DNA of 64,000 nucleotides from Desulfosarcina alkanivorans (GCF_009688945.1 NZ_AP021874.1:1674001-1738000), one strand, 5' to 3'. Shown: positions 44,432 through 52,447, counted from the first letter of the stretch. Translations and numbers: made by a program. The notes: generated by a model from the letters alone, not told the origin.

Positions 44432-44825
44432 TCTGGAAGTCCACCGCAAGGCACGCATCGATATGCTGCCGCTGATCGACATCGTTTTTCTGCTGCTGGT
44501 CTTTTTTATCTATGCCATGCTCTCCATGGCCGTTCACCATGCCCTTCCCGTGGTCCTGCCCGTCTCTTCCACGGCACCTCTTGACAAACAGGTGACCCTG
44601 TCGGTGACGATCGACCATCATGGGGCTGTTTTTCTGGACCAGGAACCGGTGGAAAGGCAACACCTGGCAGAACGTCTGAGGGAAAAAACCGGGGACGCCA
44701 AAGCGCCGGCGGTGCTGCTGTTTGCCGACAACCGCATCACCTATCAGACCCTCTACGGGGTCATCGACCAGATCAAAATAGCGGGAATCGACCGCCTGTC
44801 ACTCGAATGCGAAAGGCAACCGTGA
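44421..44825 (+). CDS. exbD: ExbD/TolR-type subunit
   Basis: 134 residues. One membrane helix carries the proton-binding Asp in MLPLIDIVFLLLVFFIYAML, and a periplasmic domain follows (VTLSVTIDHHGAVFLDQE then ITYQTLYGVIDQIKIAGIDR). It pairs with ExbB to transmit proton flow to TonB. It overlaps exbB by 11 bases. Confidence 0.93.
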   Translation: MKVDLEVHRKARIDMLPLIDIVFLLLVFFIYAMLSMAVHHALPVVLPVSSTAPLDKQVTLSVTIDHHGAVFLDQEPVERQHLAERLREKTGDAKAPAVLLFADNRITYQTLYGVIDQIKIAGIDRLSLECERQP

Positions 44826-45581
44826 ATGAAGCGGATCCTTCCTGCGTTTGTTGCGGCGGTCCTCGTCCATGCGGCCCTGCTGACGGTCGATTCAAGGTGG
44901 CTGATCCGCCACGACACCCTTTCTCCGCGGACACAGGTGATCGCCATGCGATTGATGCAGCGGCCGCCGGTTGCCCAGCCGAATATTCAGCCCCTTCCGG
45001 CACCGCCGCCTCCGCTTCCGCCGATCCCCGTAAAACAGGTACTCAAAACGAAACCGGTTGTTAAAAAAACCAGGGTTGCCGCGAAACCGCCGCCCATAAA
45101 AAAAGTTGCCGTATTGCCGCCGCCCAGGCCGCCGGCCCGGATGACGGCAGTCCAACCGTCACCCGAACCACCCCCGCCGTCCGCCATGACCGAGTCGGAA
45201 ACGCAGGATCGCCATGAATCCCCGACAACCGTAAAGGCGGCTGCAGCGGCCACACCCCGGGAGAAAGAGCACGTCTCCGGAGAGAAGCCTGGCACCGCGG
45301 CGACCGTGGTCAAGGCCACGCCCCGATACCATCACAATCCGCCCCCGGAGTACCCATCCCTTGCCCGAAAACGCGGTTATCAGGGCACGGTGGTCCTGGA
45401 GGTGTTCGTGGAAACAGATGGCCGCGTGGGGGATCTGCGCATCATTGAATCCAGCCGCCACAGACTGCTGGACCGTTCGGCCATGAAAGCCGTCAGGCGC
45501 TGGCAGTTCCAGCCCGGCCGCCGTGGGGACCGCATCATCGCCATGTGGGTGCGGGTGCCGGTTCAATTCAGCTTAAAGTAA
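44826..45581 (+). CDS. tonB: TonB energy-transducing protein
   Basis: 251 residues. A single N-terminal helix (ILPAFVAAVLVHAALLTVDS) is followed by a long Pro/Lys-rich rod (residues ~45-125, e.g. PLPAPPPPLPPIPVKQ), then the C-terminal TonB domain (PPPEYPSLARKRGYQGTVVL, SRHRLLDRSAMKAVRRWQFQ). It spans the periplasm and pulls on the TonB box of outer-membrane receptors such as BtuB at 60675-62657. It starts directly after exbD and ends the operon. Confidence 0.94.
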   Translation: MKRILPAFVAAVLVHAALLTVDSRWLIRHDTLSPRTQVIAMRLMQRPPVAQPNIQPLPAPPPPLPPIPVKQVLKTKPVVKKTRVAAKPPPIKKVAVLPPPRPPARMTAVQPSPEPPPPSAMTESETQDRHESPTTVKAAAAATPREKEHVSGEKPGTAATVVKATPRYHHNPPPEYPSLARKRGYQGTVVLEVFVETDGRVGDLRIIESSRHRLLDRSAMKAVRRWQFQPGRRGDRIIAMWVRVPVQFSLK

Positions 45582-45789
45582 CCGCCATCTGAAAAAAGGC
45601 TTGAAGTGTTCAGCCAAAGCCGTAAACTGAAGAACAATTGGCGGCCGCGCATTTCCGGGGGGCGAGCCTTTACCCGGCCGAAATCCGTGAGGCTCGTGCA
45701 GGCCGCTTTCCGGTGCTGCCGCTGACAGGGAAAGGCCACATCCGGCAACCTGCCTAGTTCTCACCATTGCAGACGACATTCAGGATCGC

Positions 45790-46467
45790 ATGATGCATTC
45801 AGACGCCGTTGAAGATTATCTCAAGGCCATTTATGGTCTCCAGGAAAGGGAAGGAGTCGCCCGGACCGGTGCACTGGCCCGTCAATTGGGAATTACCGCC
45901 GGGTCGGTAACCGAAATGATCAAACGCATGGCCCGCACGCCCCCCCCGCTGATCAGCTACCGCCAGCATCACGGGGTGACGCTCACTGCCCGCGGACGAA
46001 AGGCGGCCGTCGCCATTATCCGCCGGCACCGGCTGCTGGAGACCTTTCTCCATCAGGTCCTGGGACTCGGCTGGGAGGCCGTGCACCAGGAGGCCGAGAC
46101 GCTGGAGCACCACCTGTCGGAGCGTCTGGTCGGGGCCATCGACCGGCATCTGTCGTACCCCCGGTCCGACCCCCATGGCGAACCGATACCCGACCCGTCG
46201 GGACACATGAGCGCACCGGCCGGCGTGCCGCTCACCGGACTGGAAGAAAAGACGGCCTTTCGTATGGTGCGCGTGGAGCCGTCCCTGGAAGGCATGCTCG
46301 ACTATCTGGACGAACTGGGTCTGGGCCTGGGCACCACCGGCACCGTGGTGGGCAAGGCCCCCTTCGGAGGACCGGTCACCCTGCGTATCAGCGACGGCGG
46401 CAGCCATCGGGAAACGGCCATTGGCCGGGAAATCGCCGATCGCATATTTGTGGTGCCCGTTCTTTAA
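45790..46467 (+). CDS. DtxR/MntR-family metal-dependent regulator
   Basis: 225 residues. Winged helix-turn-helix (VEDYLKAIYGLQEREGVART, LGITAGSVTEMIKRMA), then the dimerisation/metal domain (RRHRLLETFLHQVLGLGW, HQEAETLEHHLSERLVGAID) and a C-terminal FeoA/SH3-like domain. This is the layout of Mn/Fe-sensing repressors. It lies directly upstream of a metal ABC transporter on the same strand, and a pseudo-palindrome at 46490-46504 in the next gap is a candidate operator. Whether it senses Mn, Fe or Zn is not readable. Confidence 0.9.
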   Translation: MMHSDAVEDYLKAIYGLQEREGVARTGALARQLGITAGSVTEMIKRMARTPPPLISYRQHHGVTLTARGRKAAVAIIRRHRLLETFLHQVLGLGWEAVHQEAETLEHHLSERLVGAIDRHLSYPRSDPHGEPIPDPSGHMSAPAGVPLTGLEEKTAFRMVRVEPSLEGMLDYLDELGLGLGTTGTVVGKAPFGGPVTLRISDGGSHRETAIGREIADRIFVVPVL

Positions 46468-46489
46468 TTTTTACTTCCTAATTTTTAAT

Positions 46490-46522
46490 TTTGGTTGACC
46501 TAAATTTTTTCGGTATTATTTT
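46490..46522 (+). promoter_or_regulatory. promoter with overlapping DtxR-like operator
   Basis: TTGACC (46495-46500), a 16-base spacer and TATTTT (46517-46522) form a promoter. The imperfect palindrome TTTGGTTGACCTAAA (46490-46504; 10 of 15 positions symmetric) covers the -35 box, as expected for repression by the regulator encoded just upstream. Confidence 0.45.
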
Positions 46523-46562
46523 AGTGCTCACGCAACCAACAATCCAACAGAAAGGGTTGGCC

Positions 46563-47558
46563 ATGAAATCGTTGACACCCCTCATCCGACATCAGCATCA
46601 CGGGCTGACCATCGCCCTTGCCGCAGCGGCAGCTTTGATACTCTCGGTGTCGGCGCATGCATCGGCATTCAAGGGCAAATACCCCATACGGGTCGGTGCA
46701 ACAGTAGGCATGGTGGCGGATATCGTCCGCGAAGTAGCGGCCGACCACGCCGCGGTCACCCCCATCATCGGCTCCGGGGTGGACCCCCACGTATACAGCC
46801 CCACCCGCAGCGATGTGGCTGTTCTCCTCCGGTCGGACATCCTGTTTTATTCCGGGCTGCTGCTCGAGGGCCAGATGACCGACATCCTGGTCAAGGTATC
46901 CCGCAAACGGCCGGTCTATGCGGTCACCGAGCGGCTCCGGCAGGACTACCTGATCCATGACAATACCACCAACCACCATGATCCCCATGTATGGATGGAT
47001 GTCAACGGATGGATCCAGGCGGTGTCGGTGGTGGCCGATGCCATGGCGGATTTCGATCCCGTCAACGCCGCGGCGTACCAGGGCAACGCGGCAGCCTACC
47101 AGGCCAGGCTCCGGCGCCTGGACGACTACGCCAGGGCGGTCATCGCCTCCATTCCAGACAACCAGCGGGTGCTGGTCACCGCCCATGACGCCTTCAATTA
47201 CCTGAGTCGGGCCTACGGCATCGAGGTGATGGGCATCCAGGGGCTTTCCACCGAATCGGAGGCGGGGTTGAAGGACATCAACCGGCTGGTGGGCCTGCTG
47301 GTGGACCGACAGATCCCGGCCGTCTTCGTGGAAACCAGCGTGTCGGACAAAAATGTCAAAGCACTCATCGAAGGCGCCGCCTCGCGCGGACATCGGGTCA
47401 TCATCGGCGGGGAACTCTTTTCCGACGCCATGGGCACCGCCGGCACCTATGAGGGCACCTACGAGGGCATGATCGACCACAATGTGACCGTCATCGCCCG
47501 TGCCCTGGGCGGAAACGCCCCGGCAGGCGGCATGCAGGGAAAGTTGGAAGGGCATTGA
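46563..47558 (+). CDS. manganese/zinc/iron ABC transporter substrate-binding protein
   Basis: About 331 residues, TroA/ZnuA cluster (type A-I binding proteins). The signal peptide is ALAAAAALILSVSAHASA. Metal ligands are expected in GSGVDPHVYSPTRSDV (His), HHDPHVWMDVNGWIQ (His), GIQGLSTESEAGLKDINRLV (Glu) and GGELFSDAMG (Asp). There is no long His-rich loop, which argues against a strict ZnuA. The ATG at 46563 follows AAAGGG. It heads a four-gene transporter operon. Confidence 0.92.
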   Translation: MKSLTPLIRHQHHGLTIALAAAAALILSVSAHASAFKGKYPIRVGATVGMVADIVREVAADHAAVTPIIGSGVDPHVYSPTRSDVAVLLRSDILFYSGLLLEGQMTDILVKVSRKRPVYAVTERLRQDYLIHDNTTNHHDPHVWMDVNGWIQAVSVVADAMADFDPVNAAAYQGNAAAYQARLRRLDDYARAVIASIPDNQRVLVTAHDAFNYLSRAYGIEVMGIQGLSTESEAGLKDINRLVGLLVDRQIPAVFVETSVSDKNVKALIEGAASRGHRVIIGGELFSDAMGTAGTYEGTYEGMIDHNVTVIARALGGNAPAGGMQGKLEGH

Positions 47559-47588
47559 GGACTGAGGTTGGAAGATGGAAAATGAATC

Positions 47589-47682
47589 GGGATATGGGAT
47601 GTGATTTCTGAGATGTGGGATATGGGATGGGCGATGGTTTTTCTCACGTGGCCCCTTGAATCCTTGCCCCCTCGAACCCTTC
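47589..47682. repeat. short tandem-like repeat and a family A repeat unit
   Basis: GGGATATGGGATG occurs at 47589-47601 and again at 47617-47629. Directly after it, 47650-47682 carries a rearranged family A unit (read on the minus strand AAGGGTTCGAGGGGGCAAGG, continuing ATTCAAGGGGCC). The stretch lies between the binding-protein and ATPase genes of one operon. Confidence 0.5.
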
Positions 47683-47699
47683 TTTAATCAGGAGCAACC

Positions 47700-48533
47700 A
47701 TGGCTCAATCAACGCAACAATCAACGGAAACGGCGGCAGGCACGAACATCGAGAACCCCAACGCCCCCCTGTGGGTCAACGACCTCACCGTGGCCTACCA
47801 CCGCAAACCGGTGCTCTGGGACATTGAACTGGCCCTGCCCGAAGGCCGGCTGATTGCCGTGGTGGGACCCAACGGCGCGGGCAAGAGCACCTTCATCAAA
47901 TCGGTGCTGGGGCTGGTTCCCCGGGCCTCCGGCGCCGTGACCATCTACGGGAAATCCTACGACGCCCAGCGCCATCTGGTGGGTTACGTCCCCCAGCGGG
48001 AGAGCGTGGATTGGGATTTTCCCGTCAATGCCCTGGACGTGGTCGCCATGGGGCTCTACCGTAAAATCGGCTGGCTGCGTCCCGTGGGCCGGGGGCATCG
48101 CCAGACCGCGCTGGATGCGCTGGAGAAAGTGGGAATGGCCAACTATGCCGATCGGCAGATCAGCCAGCTTTCCGGCGGCCAGCAGCAGCGCGTCTTCCTG
48201 GCCCGGGCGTTGGCCCAGGATGCCCGGCTGTACTTCATGGACGAACCTTTTGCCGGGGTTGACGTGGCTACGGAGCGGGCCATCATCGCCCTGCTCAAGG
48301 AGTTGAAGGCAGCCGGGAAAACCTGTGTGGTGGTGCATCACGATCTGCAGACGGTTCCCACCTACTTCGACCATGTCGTCCTGCTGAACATGCGCCTGGT
48401 GGCCGCCGGTCCGGTGGCGTCCGTTTTCAATGAAACGAATCTGAAAAAGACTTACGGCGGCCGGCTGACGCTGCTGACCCAGGCCCTGAACGAATACGCC
48501 CGCGCACCCAAATTTCCTGAGGACAAAGGATAA
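47700..48533 (+). CDS. metal ABC transporter ATPase
   Basis: 277 residues of the MntB/ZnuC group. Walker A GPNGAGKSTFIK, Q-loop VGYVPQRESVDWDFP (the WDFP form is usual in Mn/Zn transporters), signature SQLSGGQQQRVFLARA, Walker B RLYFMDEPFAGVD and switch VVHHDL are present. The N-terminal ~22 residues are a Thr/Gln/Asn-rich extension. The ATG has AGGAG upstream, and the first permease gene follows after 4 bases. Confidence 0.93.
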   Translation: MAQSTQQSTETAAGTNIENPNAPLWVNDLTVAYHRKPVLWDIELALPEGRLIAVVGPNGAGKSTFIKSVLGLVPRASGAVTIYGKSYDAQRHLVGYVPQRESVDWDFPVNALDVVAMGLYRKIGWLRPVGRGHRQTALDALEKVGMANYADRQISQLSGGQQQRVFLARALAQDARLYFMDEPFAGVDVATERAIIALLKELKAAGKTCVVVHHDLQTVPTYFDHVVLLNMRLVAAGPVASVFNETNLKKTYGGRLTLLTQALNEYARAPKFPEDKG

Positions 48534-48537
48534 GGCG

Positions 48538-49989
48538 ATGAAAAAAGCTCATGTCCTGGCCCCCCGAACCACCCGCTTCGCGATGGCGGCCGCATTGCTC
48601 CTGTTTGTCCCGGCGCCCCTGCAGGCCGCTGCCGGCGAAGCGGCCGCGGACACGTTTCTGGTTGAACTGCTCCGGGTGTTCACCTTCCAGGACTACAACA
48701 CCCGGGTGGTGGTGGCGGGGACGACCCTGCTGGGACTGGCCGCCGGCCTGATCGGCACCTTCCTGGTGTTAAGAAAACGCGCCCTGCTCAGCGACACCCT
48801 CAGCCATGCCACCCTGCCGGGCATCGCTCTGGCATTTATCGTCATGACCCTGCTGACGGGCGACGGAAAACAGCTGCCGGCCCTGATTGCCGGCGCGGCC
48901 CTCTTTTCGGTGATCGGCACGCTCTCCGTCATAGCCATTCAGCGGTTCTCACGGCTCAAGGATGATGCGGCCCTGGGTATCGTCCTGAGCGTCTACTTCG
49001 GCCTGGGCATCGCCCTCATGGGCATGGCCACCCGCATGGATGCGGGCAACGCGGCCGGATTGTCTTCGTTTATCTACGGCAAAACCGCCTCCATGCTCCT
49101 GTCCGATGCCCTGCTCATCGCCTTCACGGCCCTGGTGGCCGCCGTGACCTGTCTTCTCTTTTTCAAGGAGTTCTCCCTCGTCTGCTTCGATGCCGACTAC
49201 GGGATGACCCAGGGATGGCCGGTGGCCCGTCTGGATTTCCTGATGATGGCGCTGGTGATCCTGGTGACGGTGATCGGCCTTCAGGCCGTGGGGCTGATCC
49301 TGGTGGTGGCCCTGCTGATCATCCCCGCCGCCTCCGCCCGGTTCTGGACGTTCCGCCTGCGCACCATGCTCTGGCTGTCCGGCGTGTTCGGTGCCATGAG
49401 CGGTTTTCTGGGCTCGGGGATTTCCGCCCTGATGGCCAACCTGCCTGCCGGCGCCGTGATCGTCCTCACCGCGTCGCTGTTCTTTGTGATCAGCCTGGTG
49501 TTCGGTTCGGCCCGAGGCCTGCTGCGTCTGGGAATTGGTCGGATCGCCCTGCGACGGAAAATCATGGACGAGAACCTGCTCAGGGACCTTCATGAATGGT
49601 CGGAATCGGTGCCCGGCGGCAAGGATAAGGGGCCGGCGGCCCACCATCTGATGGCGAGACGCGCCTGGTCGCAGGGAGCCTTGAGACACACGGTCAACCG
49701 CCTGAAGCGGCGGCGGCAGATCCGCCAGGACAGCGGGCCGGAGATCCAGCTGACCGAATCCGGCAGGGAAGCGGCACGGGAGGTTGTGCGCCGGCACCGG
49801 TTGTGGGAGACCTACCTGATCACCCATGCGGATGTGGCCCCGGGGATGGTCGACCTGAGTGCCGACCGCATCGAACACGTGCTGGAACCGGAACTGATCC
49901 GCCGCCTGGAGGCCACGCTGGCCGAAACGACGGAAAACGCACTGCCGCGCAGTCCCCATGCCCTTAACGCTGAAAAAGGAGTGCCCTGA
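48538..49989 (+). CDS. metal ABC permease with C-terminal DtxR-like domain (first)
   Basis: 483 residues, against ~280-300 for a plain permease. Residues ~1-335 are an ABC-3 family permease with about nine helices (LRKRALLSDTLSHATLPGIA, VGLILVVALLIIPAASARFW). Residues ~345-480 are soluble and look like a DtxR winged helix plus dimerisation domain (HHLMARRAWSQGALRHTVNR, IQLTESGREAAREVVRRHRL, WETYLITHADV). The N-terminus may include a cleavable signal (AAALLLFVPAPLQAAAG). The tail would lie in the cytoplasm, where metal sensing could gate transport (inference). The second permease starts 2 bases after the stop. Confidence 0.9.
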   Translation: MKKAHVLAPRTTRFAMAAALLLFVPAPLQAAAGEAAADTFLVELLRVFTFQDYNTRVVVAGTTLLGLAAGLIGTFLVLRKRALLSDTLSHATLPGIALAFIVMTLLTGDGKQLPALIAGAALFSVIGTLSVIAIQRFSRLKDDAALGIVLSVYFGLGIALMGMATRMDAGNAAGLSSFIYGKTASMLLSDALLIAFTALVAAVTCLLFFKEFSLVCFDADYGMTQGWPVARLDFLMMALVILVTVIGLQAVGLILVVALLIIPAASARFWTFRLRTMLWLSGVFGAMSGFLGSGISALMANLPAGAVIVLTASLFFVISLVFGSARGLLRLGIGRIALRRKIMDENLLRDLHEWSESVPGGKDKGPAAHHLMARRAWSQGALRHTVNRLKRRRQIRQDSGPEIQLTESGREAAREVVRRHRLWETYLITHADVAPGMVDLSADRIEHVLEPELIRRLEATLAETTENALPRSPHALNAEKGVP

Positions 49990-49991
49990 CC

Positions 49992-51323
49992 ATGGAATGG
50001 ACCTTCATCGACACATGGATCGTCGTGGTGGGCGCACTGAGCGCCGCGGCCTGTGCCCTGCTGGGCAACTACCTGGTGCTCCGGCGCATGAGCATGATGG
50101 GTGACGCCATCAGCCATGCGGTGCTGCCGGGCCTGGCGATCGCCTTTCTGGTGACCGGCACCCGGGACAGCCTGCCCATGCTCGTGGGGGCGATTCTCAT
50201 CGGTGTGGTCACCACCCTGATGATCCAGGGCATCGATCGCCTCAGCGGCCTGGACCGCGGTGCGTCCATGGGAGTGGTATTCACCACCCTTTTTGCCGTG
50301 GGGCTGATCCTCATCCGCCAGGCCGCCGATCACGTGGATCTGGATCCCAGCTGCGTTCTTTACGGCGCCATCGAGCTGACGCCCCTGGATACGGCCATAA
50401 TCCTGGGAGCTGAAGTCCCCCGTGCCGCCGTCACCAGCGGCATGATGCTGCTGCTCAACCTGGCCTTCGTCACCGTGTTGTTCAAGGAGTTGAAGATTAC
50501 GGCCTTCGACCCGGCACTGGCCACGACCATGGGGATCAACGCCAACGTCATGCACTACGCGCTGATGACCCTGGTGGCCGCGACCACCATTGCGGCCTTC
50601 GAAAGCGTGGGCAGTATCCTCGTCATCGCCATGCTCATCGTACCCGGAGCTGCGGCCCACCTGATCACCGACCGTTTGGGTCGCATGCTGGTCATCAGCG
50701 TCGCATTCGCCGTTTTATCGGCCATCCTTGGGCACATCAGCGCCATTACCGTTCCGGTCTGGTTCGGTTTTCAGGATACCAGCACCGCGGGGATGATGGC
50801 CCTGACAACCGGCCTGCTCTTTTTGCTGGTATTTCTCTTCTCTCCGCGCTACGGCATGTTCAGCCGCATGATCAACCAGCTGCGCCTGGGTCTCAAAATC
50901 GTCAGCGACGACATTCTCGCGTTTCTGTACCGGTACCACGAACTGGCTCCGGCCGATGCGTCGCCGGTGCCCATCACCGAGGTGAAAAAGGCCTTGAAAT
51001 CGGGAAAGGCCGTCCAGCTGATGGCCTGGAACCTCAAGCGCAAGGGACTGGTTCAGGGCCTGGCGACGGGATTGGCCCTGACCCCTTCGGGCAAAGACGC
51101 CGGCAGGGGGATGATCCGCTCCCACCGGTTGTGGGAGACCTACCTGTGCGACGTGATGGGCTATTGCGAAGCGGATGCGCACCGCCATGCGCACCGGTTC
51201 GAACATTTCACCGACCCGGATCTCCGGCACCGGCTCAGCGAGGTGACCGGCAATCCCGCCCGGGATCCTCACCGGCGGGTTATTCCGGAAGAGACCGGTG
51301 AAACAAAGATAAAAACCCGTTGA
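49992..51323 (+). CDS. metal ABC permease with C-terminal DtxR-like domain (second)
   Basis: 443 residues. Residues ~1-290 are an ABC-3 permease (LRRMSMMGDAISHAVLPGLA, SVGSILVIAMLIVPGAAAHL). Residues ~300-430 are the DtxR-like tail (PITEVKKALKSGKAVQLMAW, then MIRSHRLWETYLCDVMG and AHRHAHRFEHF, with several possible metal-binding His). It forms a heterodimeric channel with the preceding permease. Both paralogues carry the tail, so the feature is old and maintained rather than a chance fusion. The gene end overlaps the TTGACA of the following B12-riboswitch promoter. Confidence 0.9.
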   Translation: MEWTFIDTWIVVVGALSAAACALLGNYLVLRRMSMMGDAISHAVLPGLAIAFLVTGTRDSLPMLVGAILIGVVTTLMIQGIDRLSGLDRGASMGVVFTTLFAVGLILIRQAADHVDLDPSCVLYGAIELTPLDTAIILGAEVPRAAVTSGMMLLLNLAFVTVLFKELKITAFDPALATTMGINANVMHYALMTLVAATTIAAFESVGSILVIAMLIVPGAAAHLITDRLGRMLVISVAFAVLSAILGHISAITVPVWFGFQDTSTAGMMALTTGLLFLLVFLFSPRYGMFSRMINQLRLGLKIVSDDILAFLYRYHELAPADASPVPITEVKKALKSGKAVQLMAWNLKRKGLVQGLATGLALTPSGKDAGRGMIRSHRLWETYLCDVMGYCEADAHRHAHRFEHFTDPDLRHRLSEVTGNPARDPHRRVIPEETGETKIKTR

Positions 51324-51352
51324 CATTACTTCCCGGTCTGGTAAAAAAGAAT

Positions 51353-51512
51353 TCATAAGGTGCCGTAATGGCTTAATAGGGAATCCCGTGAAAATCGGGA
51401 ACGGTCCCGCCGCTGTGTTCGGGGACGAAATCCGCACATGCCACTGCCTCGCTGAGCAAGGCGGGAAGGCGCGGAAAGTAGAACGATCCGACAGTCAGAA
51501 GACCTGCCTTGA
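51353..51512 (+). promoter_or_regulatory. cobalamin riboswitch upstream of the adenosyltransferase gene
   Basis: Aptamer blocks in order: AAGGTGCCG, AATAGGGAATCCCGTG, the GGTCCCGCCGCTGTG core, GGGGACGAAATCC, GCCACTGCC, GGCGGGAAGGCG and AGTCAGAAGACCTGCCTT. AAGG (51357-51360) closes against CCTT (51507-51510). A TTGACA at 51320-51325 could be its -35 box, though the -10 is weak. It should repress cobO expression in B12 sufficiency. Confidence 0.95.
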
Positions 51513-51543
51513 ACAATCGCCATGCCCACGGAGGTTTGGGTGA

Positions 51544-51564
51544 ATGGCAACCGTCAAGGGTTAA
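51544..51564 (+). CDS. possible 6-codon leader peptide in the riboswitch platform
   Basis: ATG GCA ACC GTC AAG GGT TAA, preceded by GGAGG at a spacing of about nine bases. It lies between the aptamer and the terminator. A tiny ORF with such a good ribosome site is unusual there, but chance cannot be excluded. Confidence 0.25.
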   Translation: MATVKG

Positions 51565-51577
51565 GAAAGCTGGGTGC

Positions 51578-51615
51578 AGCCCTTCATGCGAGCAGAGGCA
51601 TGAAGGGCTTTTTTT
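51578..51615 (+). terminator. intrinsic terminator after the second cobalamin riboswitch
   Basis: AGCCCTTCATGC (51578-51589) pairs perfectly with GCATGAAGGGCT (51598-51609), followed by seven T. It is a textbook rho-independent terminator at the right distance to serve as the riboswitch off-switch. Confidence 0.92.
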
Positions 51616-51636
51616 ATACCGGTTAATGCCGCACCC

Positions 51637-51689
51637 GTACCAGAAAGCAAGGGGGATTTCAGGCAGGAATCCTCCTTCGCTTTCGGTAC
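51637..51689 (+). other. long near-perfect hairpin in the cobO leader
   Basis: GTACCAGAAAGCAAGGGGGATT (51637-51658) pairs with AATCCTCCTTCGCTTTCGGTAC (51668-51689) over about 20 base pairs, with one bulge on each side and one mismatch. No U tract follows. It lies between the riboswitch terminator and a second structured element. Confidence 0.7.
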
Positions 51690-51724
51690 ATTAACAACTC
51701 ACGCACTGGCCCCCCTTTGCGTGC

Positions 51725-51807
51725 AGCGCCGGGTGTCCGGTATCCGCAAGGGCCGGAAGACCCCGGGATGGTCTTGAACCCACCCGGCGCTATTCTATCT
51801 TTTTTTT
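51725..51807 (+). ncRNA. three-way-junction RNA element with U tract before cobO
   Basis: An 11-bp closing stem, AGCGCCGGGTG (51725-51735) with CACCCGGCGCT (51781-51791), encloses two hairpins. TCCGG (51736-51740) pairs with CCGGA (51753-51757), and AGACC (51758-51762) pairs with GGTCT (51770-51774). The parts abut without linkers except six bases before the closing strand. A run of eight T (51800-51807) follows after eight bases. It could be a terminator with an elaborate head or a ligand-binding RNA. The start of cobO is 46 bases beyond. Confidence 0.6.
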
Positions 51808-51853
51808 CTCACCGAACGATAGTGCCTGCCGACCCGAACGAAATGGAGAGCAT

Positions 51854-52414
51854 ATGACAGCGCCCGCACGGCAGACCACCGACACCGAACCCGGGCTGGA
51901 CCGGGGGTTCGTGCATGTGTACACCGGTGACGGGAAAGGCAAAACCTCCGCCGCCGTGGGCCTGGCCATCCGTGCGTTGGGATCCGGCCTGAGGGTCGCC
52001 GTCGCCCAGTTCATGAAGACCCCGGACAGCGGTGAGTGCAGAATCCTTGAAAACCTCGATGGCCGTATTCATCTGGCGCATTTCGGCAGCGGCTGTTTTA
52101 TTCACGGCGTTCCTGAAAACCAGGATATTCTTCGCGCGCGACAGGGATACCGGGCCATCCGGCAGATGATCGACAGACGCCGCTTCGATCTCGTGATACT
52201 CGATGAAGCCAACATGGCCGTCTGCTGCGGCCTTCTCACCGTGGATGCCCTGCTGGACCTTATCCGCTCAAAACCGGTTGATCTGGAACTGGTGATCACC
52301 GGGCGCTGCGCCCATCCGCGGATCATCGAGGCAGCGGATCTGGTGACGGAGATGGTGGAAGTCAAACATTACTACCGGCAGGGAGTAAAGGCCCGCCCGG
52401 GCATCGATATGTGA
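51854..52414 (+). CDS. cobO: cob(I)alamin adenosyltransferase, CobO/BtuR type
   Basis: 186 residues. The P-loop is GDGKGKTSAAVGLAIRALG, the form specific to CobO/BtuR. VILDEANMAVCCGLL carries the Walker B-like acidic pair. The C-terminus AADLVTEMVEVKHYYRQGVK is typical. It transfers the 5'-deoxyadenosyl group from ATP to Co(I) corrinoids, making the coenzyme form that the riboswitches sense. The start has GGAGAG before it. The gene is single and follows a long structured leader. Confidence 0.95.
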   Translation: MTAPARQTTDTEPGLDRGFVHVYTGDGKGKTSAAVGLAIRALGSGLRVAVAQFMKTPDSGECRILENLDGRIHLAHFGSGCFIHGVPENQDILRARQGYRAIRQMIDRRRFDLVILDEANMAVCCGLLTVDALLDLIRSKPVDLELVITGRCAHPRIIEAADLVTEMVEVKHYYRQGVKARPGIDM

Positions 52415-52447
52415 GTCAATGATCCGCATCCGGGGTCGCGGTTATGG

